From contig NZ_FWXI01000005.1 of the NCBI RefSeq assembly GCF_900176355.1, positions 62,001 to 126,000 on the forward strand: a stretch of DNA of 64,000 nucleotides, given 5' to 3'. The translations under genes were made by a program, and so were the position numbers. This document shows, piece by piece, positions 28,214-36,399 of this stretch; positions within the stretch are counted from its first letter, which is position 1, and the number at the start of each line of letters is the position of its first letter. A model generated the notes under the pieces. That model saw only the letters and a program-made list of their open reading frames with translations. It had not been told where the DNA came from and searched no databases. This stretch comes from Sporomusa malonica. Its GTDB lineage: Bacteria > Bacillota > Negativicutes > Sporomusales > Sporomusaceae.

Positions 28214-29324
28214 TGCATATCACCTCGCTTAAGGCTTCACTATGGTCATTTATAGTTACTTTGGCAAGGCCTGAGCGTATTTTAGCACTAACATTGCCAG
28301 CTCTGAGGGCAGCTAGTTGGTTTTTTGCTTCGGCATAGTCTTCGGATAGAGCGGCTGCTGTCTGCCCTAAACTGGCGGCTGCCGCCAGCCCGGCCAATTT
28401 GCCTTCAACCATGGCAGCTGATGCCTCCTCAACTCCTGCTACATCACCGGCAACATATATATCGGGATGAGTAGTCAAAAGACTGGAGTTGCGGAAAGGT
28501 ACATAACCGCCTAATTCTGGCACATAGGCCATTTTGCAGCCTGCTTGCCACAATAGTTCAGTTAACGGCGTCAGACCAACAGCCAGACATAGGCCGTCAG
28601 CCTGGATGTCTAGATCTGTCCCGGGTATTTGCTGCCAGTTAGTATCAAGCTGGCAGATGGTTGCTCCGGTAAGTGCCGGTGAGCCATAAGCAGCCTTAAT
28701 AGTATGGTTTGTGTAAATAGGGATGCCGGCTCGCCGTATTTTGGCAGCATGCACCAGGTAACCACCGATTTTAGGGGCTGCTTCGATAATGCCGGCAACC
28801 TCAACACCTGCTTGCAGTAGCTGGTAAGCGACAATCAAACCAATGTTGCCTGCACCCACCATCAGTAGGCGTTTGCCTGGCATGACACCATAAACATTCA
28901 TAAGTGTCTGCACAGCACCGGCACCGTAAACGCCTGGCAGGTCGTTGCCTGGAAATGCTAACGTTTTTTCCGCTGCCCCTGAAGCAACAATGATTTTTTT
29001 TGCGTTAATAGTGACAAAGGTATCCTGATGTTTAACAGTTAATATGCCGTCCTCTTGGTAGTAACCCAGTACGGTGGCGTTATTCCAAGCGGTTACATTA
29101 GGAATGCCCAGCGCCTGTTTGACCAGTAGTGCGGCGATATCAATTCCCCGCTCGCCGGCATATTCGCTTTTCGAACCGAAAAATTTGTGTGTTTGTTTGA
29201 TAAGCTGGCCGCCATAATATTCAGCACGCTCAATAAGTAACACACGAGCGCCTAGTTTTCCGGCATGAATGGCTGCCATAAGTCCGGCAGGACCGGCGCC
29301 GATAATGGCAATATCTATGTTCAT
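28206..29324 (-). CDS. HcnB-like FAD/NAD(P)-dependent oxidoreductase subunit
   Basis: A 372-aa flavoprotein with two dinucleotide-binding folds: the N-terminal IAIIGAGPAGLMAAIHAGKLG and the central LLMVGAGNIGLIVAYQLL, plus the late DIYVAGDVAGVEEASAAMVEG block that closes the FAD site. This is the arrangement of HcnB and of the alpha subunits of multi-subunit proline and opine dehydrogenases. Its start overlaps the HcnA-like stop by four bases (ATGA). It probably collects electrons from the catalytic FAD subunit, passing them to the iron-sulfur subunits or NAD(P)+. Confidence 0.87.
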   Translation of the reverse strand: MNIDIAIIGAGPAGLMAAIHAGKLGARVLLIERAEYYGGQLIKQTHKFFGSKSEYAGERGIDIAALLVKQALGIPNVTAWNNATVLGYYQEDGILTVKHQDTFVTINAKKIIVASGAAEKTLAFPGNDLPGVYGAGAVQTLMNVYGVMPGKRLLMVGAGNIGLIVAYQLLQAGVEVAGIIEAAPKIGGYLVHAAKIRRAGIPIYTNHTIKAAYGSPALTGATICQLDTNWQQIPGTDLDIQADGLCLAVGLTPLTELLWQAGCKMAYVPELGGYVPFRNSSLLTTHPDIYVAGDVAGVEEASAAMVEGKLAGLAAAASLGQTAAALSEDYAEAKNQLAALRAGNVSAKIRSGLAKVTINDHSEALSEVICNA

Positions 29325-29626
29325 GGCAGTTTACCTCTTCCTGTTTGAGTTTCGACAGTCATCCCTTCTTGGAGCGGTTCCACACATACCCGCACGTTAG
29401 GCATACCATCGACGACCATTAAACAGGACGAACAGTTGCCGATTGCGCAGAATAGCCCCCGCGGCCGGTTAAGTTCGTGACTGTGTCTGAGCACTGTAAT
29501 GCCAGCGGCATGTAGTGCGGCTGCAATGGGCTCACCAGCATAGCCTTCAAGTTGCTGTCCGTTAAAATTAAACTGTACTTTATTTTTTTCAGGAAATGAT
29601 AAGATTGGGTGATTGCTAATGCGCAT
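29321..29626 (-). CDS. HcnA-like [2Fe-2S] subunit
   Basis: A 101-aa plant-type [2Fe-2S] domain protein. The four cysteines are in GLFCAIGNCSSCLMVVDG and NVRVC. It begins MRISNHPILSFPEKNKVQF with an AAGGAGGT site before ATG 29626. It is the first gene of the operon, 28 bp downstream of a sigma-54 promoter. HcnA-type subunits sit between flavins in hydrogen cyanide synthase and related amino-acid dehydrogenases. The full set here lacks any link to cyanide production, since a P5C dehydrogenase is included instead. Confidence 0.87.
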   Translation of the reverse strand: MRISNHPILSFPEKNKVQFNFNGQQLEGYAGEPIAAALHAAGITVLRHSHELNRPRGLFCAIGNCSSCLMVVDGMPNVRVCVEPLQEGMTVETQTGRGKLP

Positions 29627-29653
29627 GACTGCACCTCCTTGCTATTTTATTAT

Positions 29654-29669
29654 TGCAAGAAGCATGCCA
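29654..29669 (-). promoter_or_regulatory. Sigma-54 promoter of the dehydrogenase operon
   Basis: Minus-strand TGGCATGCTTCTTGCA matches the -24/-12 consensus TGGCAC-N5-TTGCA with exact GG/GC spacing and one mismatch. It ends 28 bp before the first start codon of the operon. A sigma-54-dependent activator is encoded directly upstream. Confidence 0.9.
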
Positions 29670-29689
29670 AGGATTGAATACGGAAAAAT

Positions 29690-29758
29690 AAGATTGCTTC
29701 ATCGGTACTCATAATGCTAAGCAGATGGCGTTGCGAGCACGTACGACGAGGCAATCTT
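29690..29758. promoter_or_regulatory. Paired 15-bp inverted repeats, likely activator-binding sites
   Basis: AAGATTGCTTCATCG at 29690-29704 and CGACGAGGCAATCTT at 29744-29758 are inverted copies differing at two positions and spaced 39 bp apart. They lie 21-90 bp upstream of the -24 box, where a sigma-54 enhancer is expected. They are the best candidate binding sites for the Fis-type HTH of the adjacent activator. Confidence 0.6.
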
Positions 29759-29871
29759 GGCATTTTTACCTATTTATCAAGATAATTAGCTTGACTGGGT
29801 TATAAATAAGAGCAAGACGAATTCGCAGCTTAGAAGTACTCTTTGTGGTCCATTTAAGCCCTCTTCTAGTG

Positions 29872-31626
29872 TCAATTTTTGGACGTTGACGTCAATAAAT
29901 TGACATTGTCGAGAGCGAGATTAAGTTGACGCATTTTATAATATAGAGTACTGCGGGGAATTCCAAGTTTTTTAGCGGCTATTGCTTTGTTGAAGTTGGC
30001 CTCTTTAAGGGTCTGCTCAATTAGATCGCGTTCAAGTGTTGTCAGTTCAGGGATTGTTGTCAGTCCGGCAGTGTCGATAGTTTTGTTGTGGTGATATCCG
30101 GCTTTGAAGTTGGTTGGCAGGCTGCCTGTTGTTAGGGTATCGCTGTCAGCAAGAATAACCAGGCGTTCTAAAATATTGTTGAGCTCGCGAACATTTCCCG
30201 GCCAATCATACTCTAAAAACGCGGCCATGAGAGCTGGTTCTACTTTATTAATGGCTGCATCCGGATTGTGAAGGGCGCTAAAATGTTTAAGTCCCCGATA
30301 GACTAGCTCGGGGATATCCTCTCGTCTCGAGCGTAAGGGCGGCAATTGTAACGAGACTACATTAAGTCGATAATACAAGTCATCGCGAAAATCGCCGCTG
30401 GCAATCATATCTTCCAGATCACGGTGTGTCGCCGAAATGATGCGAACATCCACTTGTACCGGTTTATCGCCGCCCACCCGGTAAAACTTCTTTTCCTGTA
30501 ATACTCTAAGTAATTTTACTTGCATTTCTTTCGGCATTTCCCCAATTTCGTCAAGAAAGAGTGTTCCGCCGTCAGCAAGTTCAACTAAACCGGCTTTCCC
30601 TTTTCTATCAGCGCCGGTGAAGGCTCCGGAATGGTATCCGAACAGCTCGCTCTCAAACAGGCTAGCTGGAATAGCGCCACAGTTAATCTCAATAAACCTA
30701 CCTTTTCGTCCACTGGCAATATGTACTGCGCGGGCAAATACTTCTTTACCTGTGCCGCTTTCACCGCGGAGTAACAGTGGCACATTGGTGGACGCGACCC
30801 GCCTGGCCATACCGACGGCTGCCAGTATGCCGGCGCTATGACCGCTGACACTGGCAAAGGCGTCAGTGCCTGTGTTAATTTTATCAATTTCGTTTTCTAG
30901 TGACTGCACTTTCCGGCTGGTTCGCGAGAGTTCCTGATTAAGGTTTACAACCTCCGTAATGTCACGTTCGGCGCACACTCCGCCAACAACCTTTCCCTCT
31001 AGCAGGATAGGAGCAGCATTAATAAGTACATGCGTATTAGAACAGGGTTTATGATATTGATCTTTGACAGTTAGTTGCTCAGCAGCTACTTGTTTCACTA
31101 ATAAGTTTGTGAAAAAATTATCAATGCGGTTACCTAGTATTTCTCCAGCCACAATACCATATAGTTTTTCGGCACGTTTATTCCAGATAACAACCTGATT
31201 GGCTTTATCGATAACACACACCGCTTCGCCGACAGTGTCCAGCACAGCTGCCATTTGTGTTTGCTGAAGATAATGTTTGGCAAGCAACGCGGCAAATACT
31301 AGTTCGGGCGTACTGAGTGCTACTACTTTACCCTCAGCTTCAAATAATATAGCCTGGGTTAAAAGTTCAGCAGGCGGACTGTCAAGCAATAGCGACAACT
31401 GGGTGATTGGTTTGATAACAGCATCGAACAAGGCAATATCCTGCGCATAACTTCCGGTACGTTGTAGTTGCTTAGCGGTAATATAGCCCAAGTTATTACC
31501 AGCCCACACGATGACGGCGGCCTGATTATCACCGCCGATATGAGCGGCAACATCAGCAACCGGTAATAAGGGGTCCATTAGAATGAGTCTGTTCGCAACA
31601 ACATCTTCTACGCGTAATGATTGCAC
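29872..31626 (-). CDS. Sigma-54-dependent transcriptional activator (PAS, AAA+, Fis HTH)
   Basis: An enhancer-binding protein of 584 aa. It has an N-terminal sensory region (about 1-140), a PAS domain (about 140-250, VLDTVGEAVCVIDKANQVVI), a short coiled linker, the AAA+ domain (about 265-500) and a C-terminal Fis-type helix-turn-helix (NKAIAAKKLGIPRSTLYYKM). Key motifs are present: Walker A GESGTGKE, the sigma-54 contact GAFTGA, and Walker B GGTLFLDEIGEM. GTG 31626 is chosen for its GGAGGT site. It resembles RocR-type activators of arginine/proline catabolism and sits directly upstream of the operon with the sigma-54 promoter, so it is likely that operon's activator. Confidence 0.92.
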   Translation of the reverse strand: MQSLRVEDVVANRLILMDPLLPVADVAAHIGGDNQAAVIVWAGNNLGYITAKQLQRTGSYAQDIALFDAVIKPITQLSLLLDSPPAELLTQAILFEAEGKVVALSTPELVFAALLAKHYLQQTQMAAVLDTVGEAVCVIDKANQVVIWNKRAEKLYGIVAGEILGNRIDNFFTNLLVKQVAAEQLTVKDQYHKPCSNTHVLINAAPILLEGKVVGGVCAERDITEVVNLNQELSRTSRKVQSLENEIDKINTGTDAFASVSGHSAGILAAVGMARRVASTNVPLLLRGESGTGKEVFARAVHIASGRKGRFIEINCGAIPASLFESELFGYHSGAFTGADRKGKAGLVELADGGTLFLDEIGEMPKEMQVKLLRVLQEKKFYRVGGDKPVQVDVRIISATHRDLEDMIASGDFRDDLYYRLNVVSLQLPPLRSRREDIPELVYRGLKHFSALHNPDAAINKVEPALMAAFLEYDWPGNVRELNNILERLVILADSDTLTTGSLPTNFKAGYHHNKTIDTAGLTTIPELTTLERDLIEQTLKEANFNKAIAAKKLGIPRSTLYYKMRQLNLALDNVNLLTSTSKN

Positions 31627-31650
31627 GTAGTACCACCTCCTTATAGGCAA

Positions 31651-31691
31651 AAAGACGCAGTGTCTCCTGATGAGGAGACAGCAGCGTCTTT
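31651..31691 (-). terminator. Strong hairpin upstream of the activator gene: pgeF terminator or attenuator
   Basis: AAAGACGC and GCGTCTTT arms plus an inner TGTCTCCT/AGGAGACA pair give a long stem with a four-base loop. On the minus strand it is followed by TTTTGCC, only about 10 bp before the activator's ribosome-binding site. It lies beyond pgeF, so it can end that transcript or regulate read-through into the activator gene. Confidence 0.7.
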
Positions 31692-31790
31692 GCTGTGTCA
31701 GATATTTGACGTTTCTTTTATTATAATGGTCTATTGTAATAATTTCAAGAACAAAGATGTTCTTCCATCAAACTATAAGTTACACATTAT

Positions 31791-32603
31791 CTATAGAGCA
31801 ATAATTGCACCGATGCGACCTGTACGGCCGGCTTCAGCACGGTGAGAATAAAAAATTTGAGTGTTACAGGCAGTACATATGCCACTAACACTTATATTGT
31901 CGTCCGCAATTCCAATTTCTCTAAGCTGCTGACGATTAGCTTCCCATAGGTTGAGCTGCCAGTGGTCGCCGCTCGGAGTAACTAGCTCTTCCCAGTTGTG
32001 AAAGCTTGCCTGCAGCTTTTCGATTACAAACCCATCTACTTCATAGCAACAAGGGCCGATGGATGGGCCAATCCCCACCAGGCAGTCGGCCGGATTGGTG
32101 TTATACTGCTCCTGCATGGCAAGCACGGTCTTTTGCCCGATTTTAGCAACGGTACCTTTCCAACCAGCATGGCTGATACCAATGGCTTTGCCTACTGGGT
32201 CAAAAATTATTACAGGCACACAGTCGGCAAAGAACAGCATGAGTGGTAAGTCTGGCACATTGGTGATAAGAGCATCTGTACCTTTAATCGATTCATGATA
32301 ATGCTGAGCACCACGCCCGGCATCCTGTAAAAATACTTTCTGTATCATATCGCCATGTACTTGCTCGGCGGTGATAACTTTTTCTGCGGGCAGTCCTACG
32401 GCGTGGCAAAAAGCCTGCCTGTTTTTCCATGCTGCATCGGCATCATCGCCAATATGCAGTCCCAGGTTGAGACTGGCAAAGGGCAGAGTGCTTTGCCCAC
32501 CTAGTCGTGTTGATATACCGTGCTTAATACCTTTTGCAGATAAAATGGTGAATTCCCCAAACCAAACGCCGTTTGTGCTGTGTTTTAACACAAAGTCTCC
32601 CAT
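31791..32603 (-). CDS. pgeF: Peptidoglycan editing factor PgeF (YfiH/YlmD, laccase-domain protein)
   Basis: A 270-aa member of the copper/zinc laccase-domain family, now linked to removing misincorporated residues from peptidoglycan precursors; some members also act as purine nucleosidases or polyphenol oxidases. The metal-site residues are in AEQVHGDMIQ, FFADCVPVIIFD and GISHAGWKGTV, with PSIGPCCYEVD following. In many Firmicutes it neighbours sepF/yggS; here it stands apart between repeat copy C and the activator gene. ATG 32603 has an AGGTTC-type site. Confidence 0.92.
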   Translation of the reverse strand: MGDFVLKHSTNGVWFGEFTILSAKGIKHGISTRLGGQSTLPFASLNLGLHIGDDADAAWKNRQAFCHAVGLPAEKVITAEQVHGDMIQKVFLQDAGRGAQHYHESIKGTDALITNVPDLPLMLFFADCVPVIIFDPVGKAIGISHAGWKGTVAKIGQKTVLAMQEQYNTNPADCLVGIGPSIGPCCYEVDGFVIEKLQASFHNWEELVTPSGDHWQLNLWEANRQQLREIGIADDNISVSGICTACNTQIFYSHRAEAGRTGRIGAIIAL

Positions 32604-32641
32604 TTTTTAGAACCTCCGTGTAAGACTATTGTTTATTATTA

Positions 32642-32731
32642 TCCTGTTAGAAAGTATAACTTTCCGTCTGGATAAGGGCAACATCGACTTCCACCGTCGC
32701 CAAAGGCTCGGCGCAAGCCGTGTTTTCTTTA
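32642..32731 (+). repeat. 90-bp structured dispersed repeat, copy C
   Basis: Third copy, in the spacer between the EF-G paralogue terminator and pgeF. All three hairpins are intact; the middle one keeps its CGAC/GTCG stem while its loop has changed (TTCCACC instead of TTCCGCT). Confidence 0.85.
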
Positions 32732-32818
32732 TAATGATACTCCTATTTTACTTAAAATATATAACAAACAGTAAAAGTATACAATAAGTTATTAATATAA
32801 AAGAGACAGTAAAATAGT

Positions 32819-32867
32819 AAAAGCCTTGGTAACCTGCTACCTGAACTGAGCAGACCAAGGCTTTTTA
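32819..32867 (-). terminator. Terminator of the EF-G paralogue gene
   Basis: AAAGCCTTGGT/ACCAAGGCTTT arms with a 23-base loop that contains a smaller CTGC/GCAG pairing. It lies immediately after the stop codon, and T/A tracts flank both sides. Confidence 0.85.
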
Positions 32868-32879
32868 CATGTCCTATTT

Positions 32880-34961
32880 TTACGCTTCTTCTACTTTATC
32901 TTTCTTAGCACTAGCAATAATTGACTCAGCAATGCGCTGCGGCACGTCTTCATAGTGTGAGAAGTTCATGTCAAATGAGCCTCTGCCCTGGGTAATGGAG
33001 CGAAGGTCAATGCTGTAGCGGAACATTTCGGCCAGCGGTACTTGGGCTTTAACCCGGCCTAAGCCGCCACCGATAGGTTCCATGCCTTGAATTCGGCCAC
33101 GTTTGGTATTTAAATCGCCGATGACGTCACCCATATATGATTCGGGTACAAGGACTTCTATTGAATAGATTGGCTCAAGAAGCACAGGTTTGGCTTGCAG
33201 CACACCTTTGCGCAGTGCCATGCCACTGGCGATTTTAAAAGCCATTTCTGATGAGTCAACTGTGTGATATGAACCGTCAGTCAGGGTGACTTTGACATCA
33301 ACCATGGGGTAGCCAGCAAGCAGGCCGCCAGCTAACGCATCTCTAACCCCTTTTTCGACAGCTGGGATATACTGGCGTGGAACTGAGCCGCCGAAGATGG
33401 AGTCAACAAATTCAAATTCGGCGCCTGGTGCCAGCGGATCAAGCTGCAGCCATACATGACCATATTGGCCGTGACCGCCACTCTGTTTTTTGTGTTTGCC
33501 TTCGACTTTAGCTGAGCCGCGGATGGTCTCGCGGTAAGGCACTTTAGGGTTGGCTAGCAGCGTTTCGACACCAAACTTGCGTTTCATGCGCTCGGACATA
33601 ATATCCAAATGTAGTTCACCCATACCTGAGATGAGTAACTGATGGGTTTCTACATCTTTACGTACTTTGAAGGTGGGATCTTCGTCCATGAGTCGAGCTA
33701 ATGCCTGGCCAATCTTATCCTCGTCACCTTTGTTTCTTGCCTCAATAGTTCTGACAAACATAGGTTTAGGGTATGAAATTGGCTCAAACATAATCGGTTT
33801 ATCTTTATCGCAGAGTGAATCACCCGTGCCTGTTTCCTGAAGCTTAGCCACTACAACAATATCACCAGCATGCACGGCAGTCACGGGGTCTTGCTGTTTA
33901 CCGCGAAGTGTAAAAATTGTGCCGACGCGTTCGGATTTTTCCTTGGTGGCGTTATACAGTGTGCTGTCAGGCTTCATGCTGCCTGAGAATAAGCGGATAT
34001 AACTGAGACGGCCAACAAAGGGGTCTGCCGTAGTCTTAAATACCATGGCGGAAAATGGGTCAGAGGAATTTCTTTCTACCGGATCTTTGGTTACAGGATG
34101 ATATCCGATAACTGAGCTTGTGCCAGGGGCCGGAAGAAAGCTGACAATAGAATCCAGCGCCTGCGGGATGCCTATGTTTTTGACGGCTGAGCCACAGAGC
34201 ACTGGAAATACCTTGGCTTGGGCAATGGCAGTCAATAATCCGGCTCTCACTTCTTCGTCGCTCAATTCTTCCCCTTCAAGGTACTTGGTTAAAAGTTCGT
34301 CATTGCCTTCGGCGGCAGCTTCGATAAGCGCCATCCGTGCTTCTTCACATCTTTCGAGCATATCGGCGGGAATGTCGGCTTCAGTGTACTCTTTCGCATT
34401 TTTCTTAGATAAATAGGCTTTCATTTTAAGTACATCCACAATGCCTGTAAAGCTTTCTTGAGCGCCAATCGGCAATTGAACCGGGACAACGCCGTTGCCG
34501 AATTTTTCTTTCATACTTTCGACAACACTATAAAAGTCGGCGTTTTCCCGGTCCATTTTATTAACAAAACCTATGCGTGGCAAGCCCAATTCAGCAGCAT
34601 AATTCCATACTTTTTCGGTTTCCACCTCGACGCCGGAGGCGGCGCACAGCACAATGAGCGCACTGTCGACAGCTCGCAGAGCGCCCTTTACCTCGGCTAC
34701 GAAATCGGCGTAGCCGGGAGTATCCACAAAATTTATCTTATGATCGTGCCATTCACAAGGGGCCAACGCTGTACTAATGGTAACCTTGCGTTTAACTTCT
34801 TCCGGTTCAAAGTCAGTTGTTGCCGAACCATCATCAACACGTCCTAGACGGTTTACCGCGCCAGAATTAAATAACATGGCTTCTGTCAAGGATGTCTTGC
34901 CGGCTCCTCCGTGGGCTACAATTCCAACATTTCTTAACTTGTCGCTCTTGTACTCTTTCAT
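32880..34961 (-). CDS. Elongation factor G-like GTPase (EF-G paralogue)
   Basis: A 693-aa translational GTPase with all five EF-G domains. The G1 loop reads AHGGAGKTSL rather than the canonical AHIDAGKTT of housekeeping EF-G. G3 is DTPGYADF, G4 is NKMD, and the C-terminal domain IV/V blocks such as EPIYSIEVLVPE are present. This is the pattern of the EF-G2/EF-G-like group found as a second copy in many bacteria. It stands alone, not in the str operon with rpsL, rpsG and tuf, which supports a paralogue. Its exact task in elongation, recycling or stress is unsettled for the group. Confidence 0.9.
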   Translation of the reverse strand: MKEYKSDKLRNVGIVAHGGAGKTSLTEAMLFNSGAVNRLGRVDDGSATTDFEPEEVKRKVTISTALAPCEWHDHKINFVDTPGYADFVAEVKGALRAVDSALIVLCAASGVEVETEKVWNYAAELGLPRIGFVNKMDRENADFYSVVESMKEKFGNGVVPVQLPIGAQESFTGIVDVLKMKAYLSKKNAKEYTEADIPADMLERCEEARMALIEAAAEGNDELLTKYLEGEELSDEEVRAGLLTAIAQAKVFPVLCGSAVKNIGIPQALDSIVSFLPAPGTSSVIGYHPVTKDPVERNSSDPFSAMVFKTTADPFVGRLSYIRLFSGSMKPDSTLYNATKEKSERVGTIFTLRGKQQDPVTAVHAGDIVVVAKLQETGTGDSLCDKDKPIMFEPISYPKPMFVRTIEARNKGDEDKIGQALARLMDEDPTFKVRKDVETHQLLISGMGELHLDIMSERMKRKFGVETLLANPKVPYRETIRGSAKVEGKHKKQSGGHGQYGHVWLQLDPLAPGAEFEFVDSIFGGSVPRQYIPAVEKGVRDALAGGLLAGYPMVDVKVTLTDGSYHTVDSSEMAFKIASGMALRKGVLQAKPVLLEPIYSIEVLVPESYMGDVIGDLNTKRGRIQGMEPIGGGLGRVKAQVPLAEMFRYSIDLRSITQGRGSFDMNFSHYEDVPQRIAESIIASAKKDKVEEA

Positions 34962-35166
34962 GGCTAGTCCCCTCCTGTTGTGGTATGGTTAATTTCATTA
35001 CTGACATATTACTTTTTTAATTCTCTGTTTACTGTAAATATTCCTTCTTTTCCGTCTATTTTGTTTAATTTAAAATGAGCATAATTGGAACTATTTATTC
35101 CATACTTATAAAATTTTCCCAGAAAATATGCAATAAGGAAAATTTTTTTAGGCAAACTGTGTTACT

Positions 35167-35216
35167 TATACATACAAAAAGAGCTATTGTTCACAATAGC
35201 TCTTTTTGTATGTATA
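35167..35216. terminator. 24-bp perfect palindrome, probable terminator of the SpoVM-like gene
   Basis: Two perfect 24-base arms (AAAAAGAGCTATTGT core, with TACATAC/GTATGTA outer parts) around a 2-base centre. A tract of Ts follows the GAGCTATTGT/ACAATAGCTC core stem in either direction. It is 5 bp beyond the micropeptide stop. Confidence 0.75.
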
Positions 35217-35221
35217 GCGTA

Positions 35222-35296
35222 TTATACTTTCAACAACATACGCATCAGTTTACGCAGCGGTCCAGGCAGTGACATGACATAGAAGCGGAAGTTCAC
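35222..35296 (-). CDS. spoVM: SpoVM-like sporulation micropeptide, 24 aa
   Basis: A 24-codon frame from GTG 35296 to TAA, with a GAGGGGGCG ribosome-binding stretch 6-7 bases upstream and a strong terminator just downstream. The peptide MNFRFYVMSLPGPLRKLMRML (last residues LKV) follows the SpoVM pattern FYxxxLPxxLxxxxRxML, including the proline that gives B. subtilis SpoVM its curvature sensing. SpoVM is an amphipathic helix that marks the forespore outer membrane and anchors SpoIVA to start coat assembly. The gene is isolated, between an EF-G paralogue and a cobalamin adenosyltransferase. The assignment rests on pattern and length only, so it is probable rather than certain. Confidence 0.72.
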   Translation of the reverse strand: MNFRFYVMSLPGPLRKLMRMLLKV

Positions 35297-35419
35297 TATG
35301 CTCGCCCCCTCATTTTAGCTATTGTAAATGCTATCGCACTCTTAAGCTATCGATATAGTTTATGCGGGTTACGCAAAGTTGTGCTATATCTCCCAACTTC
35401 AGCAAATTTATTTACACCC

Positions 35420-35941
35420 TCAAATCTGCTTGCTGTTTTCTGATTCAAAACGGGACAATACAAAACACAAATCAGACAAGCGGTTTAAGCCAATCAGCAG
35501 ATTCTCGTTTATCTCATCTTCTGCTTCTTCTTTGAGCCTCAGCGTCTGGCGTTCGGACCGCCTAGTAACAGTGCGCGCCAAATCAAGAGCAGCCGCCCCT
35601 ACTGTGTCACCAGGCACAATAAAGTTCTTTAATGGCGGCAGCTTGGCATCAAATTCGTCGATCAGTTGTTCCAGGGATGTTACATGATCTTCTGTGACAT
35701 ACTGCGTTTTCCCACCTGCGCTGGCCAAATCGGCCATAAACAGCATAAGGAGTTTTTGCAGTTTAAATATTGCTTCTTTCACTTCAGGTTTGGTGCAGTT
35801 GGCTCGTGCCAGCCCTAAGGCTGAGTTTACTTCGTCAACAGTACCATAGGCTTCTACCCTGGCGCCAGTTTTCTTGACCCGTTCACCAGTTAGGAGTCCG
35901 GTCGTCCCTTTGTCGCCGGTTTTAGTATATACTTTACTCAT
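35420..35941 (-). CDS. PduO-type ATP:cob(I)alamin adenosyltransferase
   Basis: Transfers the adenosyl group of ATP to cob(I)alamin, yielding coenzyme B12. The 173-aa protein has the N-terminal TKTGDKGTTGLLTGERVKK nucleotide site, VDEVNSALGLARANC and the helical RTVTRRSERQTLRLKEE block with the conserved arginines. It is a single-domain PduO/CobA2 type, not the CobO type. It is 24 bp downstream of ndk. No B12-dependent enzyme or propanediol genes are adjacent, so it probably supplies B12 in general. Confidence 0.92.
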   Translation of the reverse strand: MSKVYTKTGDKGTTGLLTGERVKKTGARVEAYGTVDEVNSALGLARANCTKPEVKEAIFKLQKLLMLFMADLASAGGKTQYVTEDHVTSLEQLIDEFDAKLPPLKNFIVPGDTVGAAALDLARTVTRRSERQTLRLKEEAEDEINENLLIGLNRLSDLCFVLSRFESENSKQI

Positions 35942-35965
35942 TGCAGTCCTCCTCCAAAGTGGATA

Positions 35966-36391
35966 TTAAAACATTTCCTGGTCAGTAAAATAAATAGCGA
36001 TTTCACGTTGGGCGCTGGTTAGGCTGTCAGAGCCATGCACAATATTATTAGACATAACTGTAGCATAGTCGCCGCGAATGGTTCCCGGCGGGGCGTCAAC
36101 AGGATTAGTCGGGCCCATCATAGTTCTGACCGTTTTTATGGCGTTCGGTCCTGTCAGCACCAGAGCGACTATGGGGCCGGATGTAATAAATTCAACAAGA
36201 TCTGGGTAGAAGGGCTTGCCAATATGCTCACGGTAATGTTCGGCAGCCATTTCGGGTGTCAGCTTGAGCATCTTAAGTGCGGTTAACGTAAGACCTTTTC
36301 GCTCAAACCGGCTAAGGATTTCGCCGCAAAGCTTTCTCAGGACGGTATCTGGTTTTAATAGAACCAGTGTATTTTCAGATATATTACTCAT
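35966..36391 (-). CDS. ndk: Nucleoside-diphosphate kinase
   Basis: Equalises nucleoside triphosphate pools through a phosphohistidine intermediate. At 141 aa it has normal length. The active-site histidine is in SNNIVHGSDS, and TLVLLKPDTVLR is at the N-terminus. ATG 36391 is used, with GAGGA upstream; the longer frame overlaps the carbonic anhydrase gene. It lies 8 bp downstream of the gamma carbonic anhydrase stop. Confidence 0.96.
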   Translation of the reverse strand: MSNISENTLVLLKPDTVLRKLCGEILSRFERKGLTLTALKMLKLTPEMAAEHYREHIGKPFYPDLVEFITSGPIVALVLTGPNAIKTVRTMMGPTNPVDAPPGTIRGDYATVMSNNIVHGSDSLTSAQREIAIYFTDQEMF

Positions 36392-36399
36392 AGAAGTCC

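Noticed and set aside
29321..29626. Hydrogen cyanide synthase operon (hcnABC)
   Set aside because: The subunits are HcnABC-like, but additional ferredoxin and BFD subunits and a P5C dehydrogenase in the same operon fit amino-acid oxidation better.
35167..35216. Insertion-sequence remnant or attachment site at the 24-bp palindrome
   Set aside because: No transposase or direct repeats flank it; position and T tracts fit a terminator.
35297..35419. Sigma-E promoter for the SpoVM-like gene
   Set aside because: A CATAAACT -10-like and a GATAT -35-like sequence occur, but the spacing is several bases too long.
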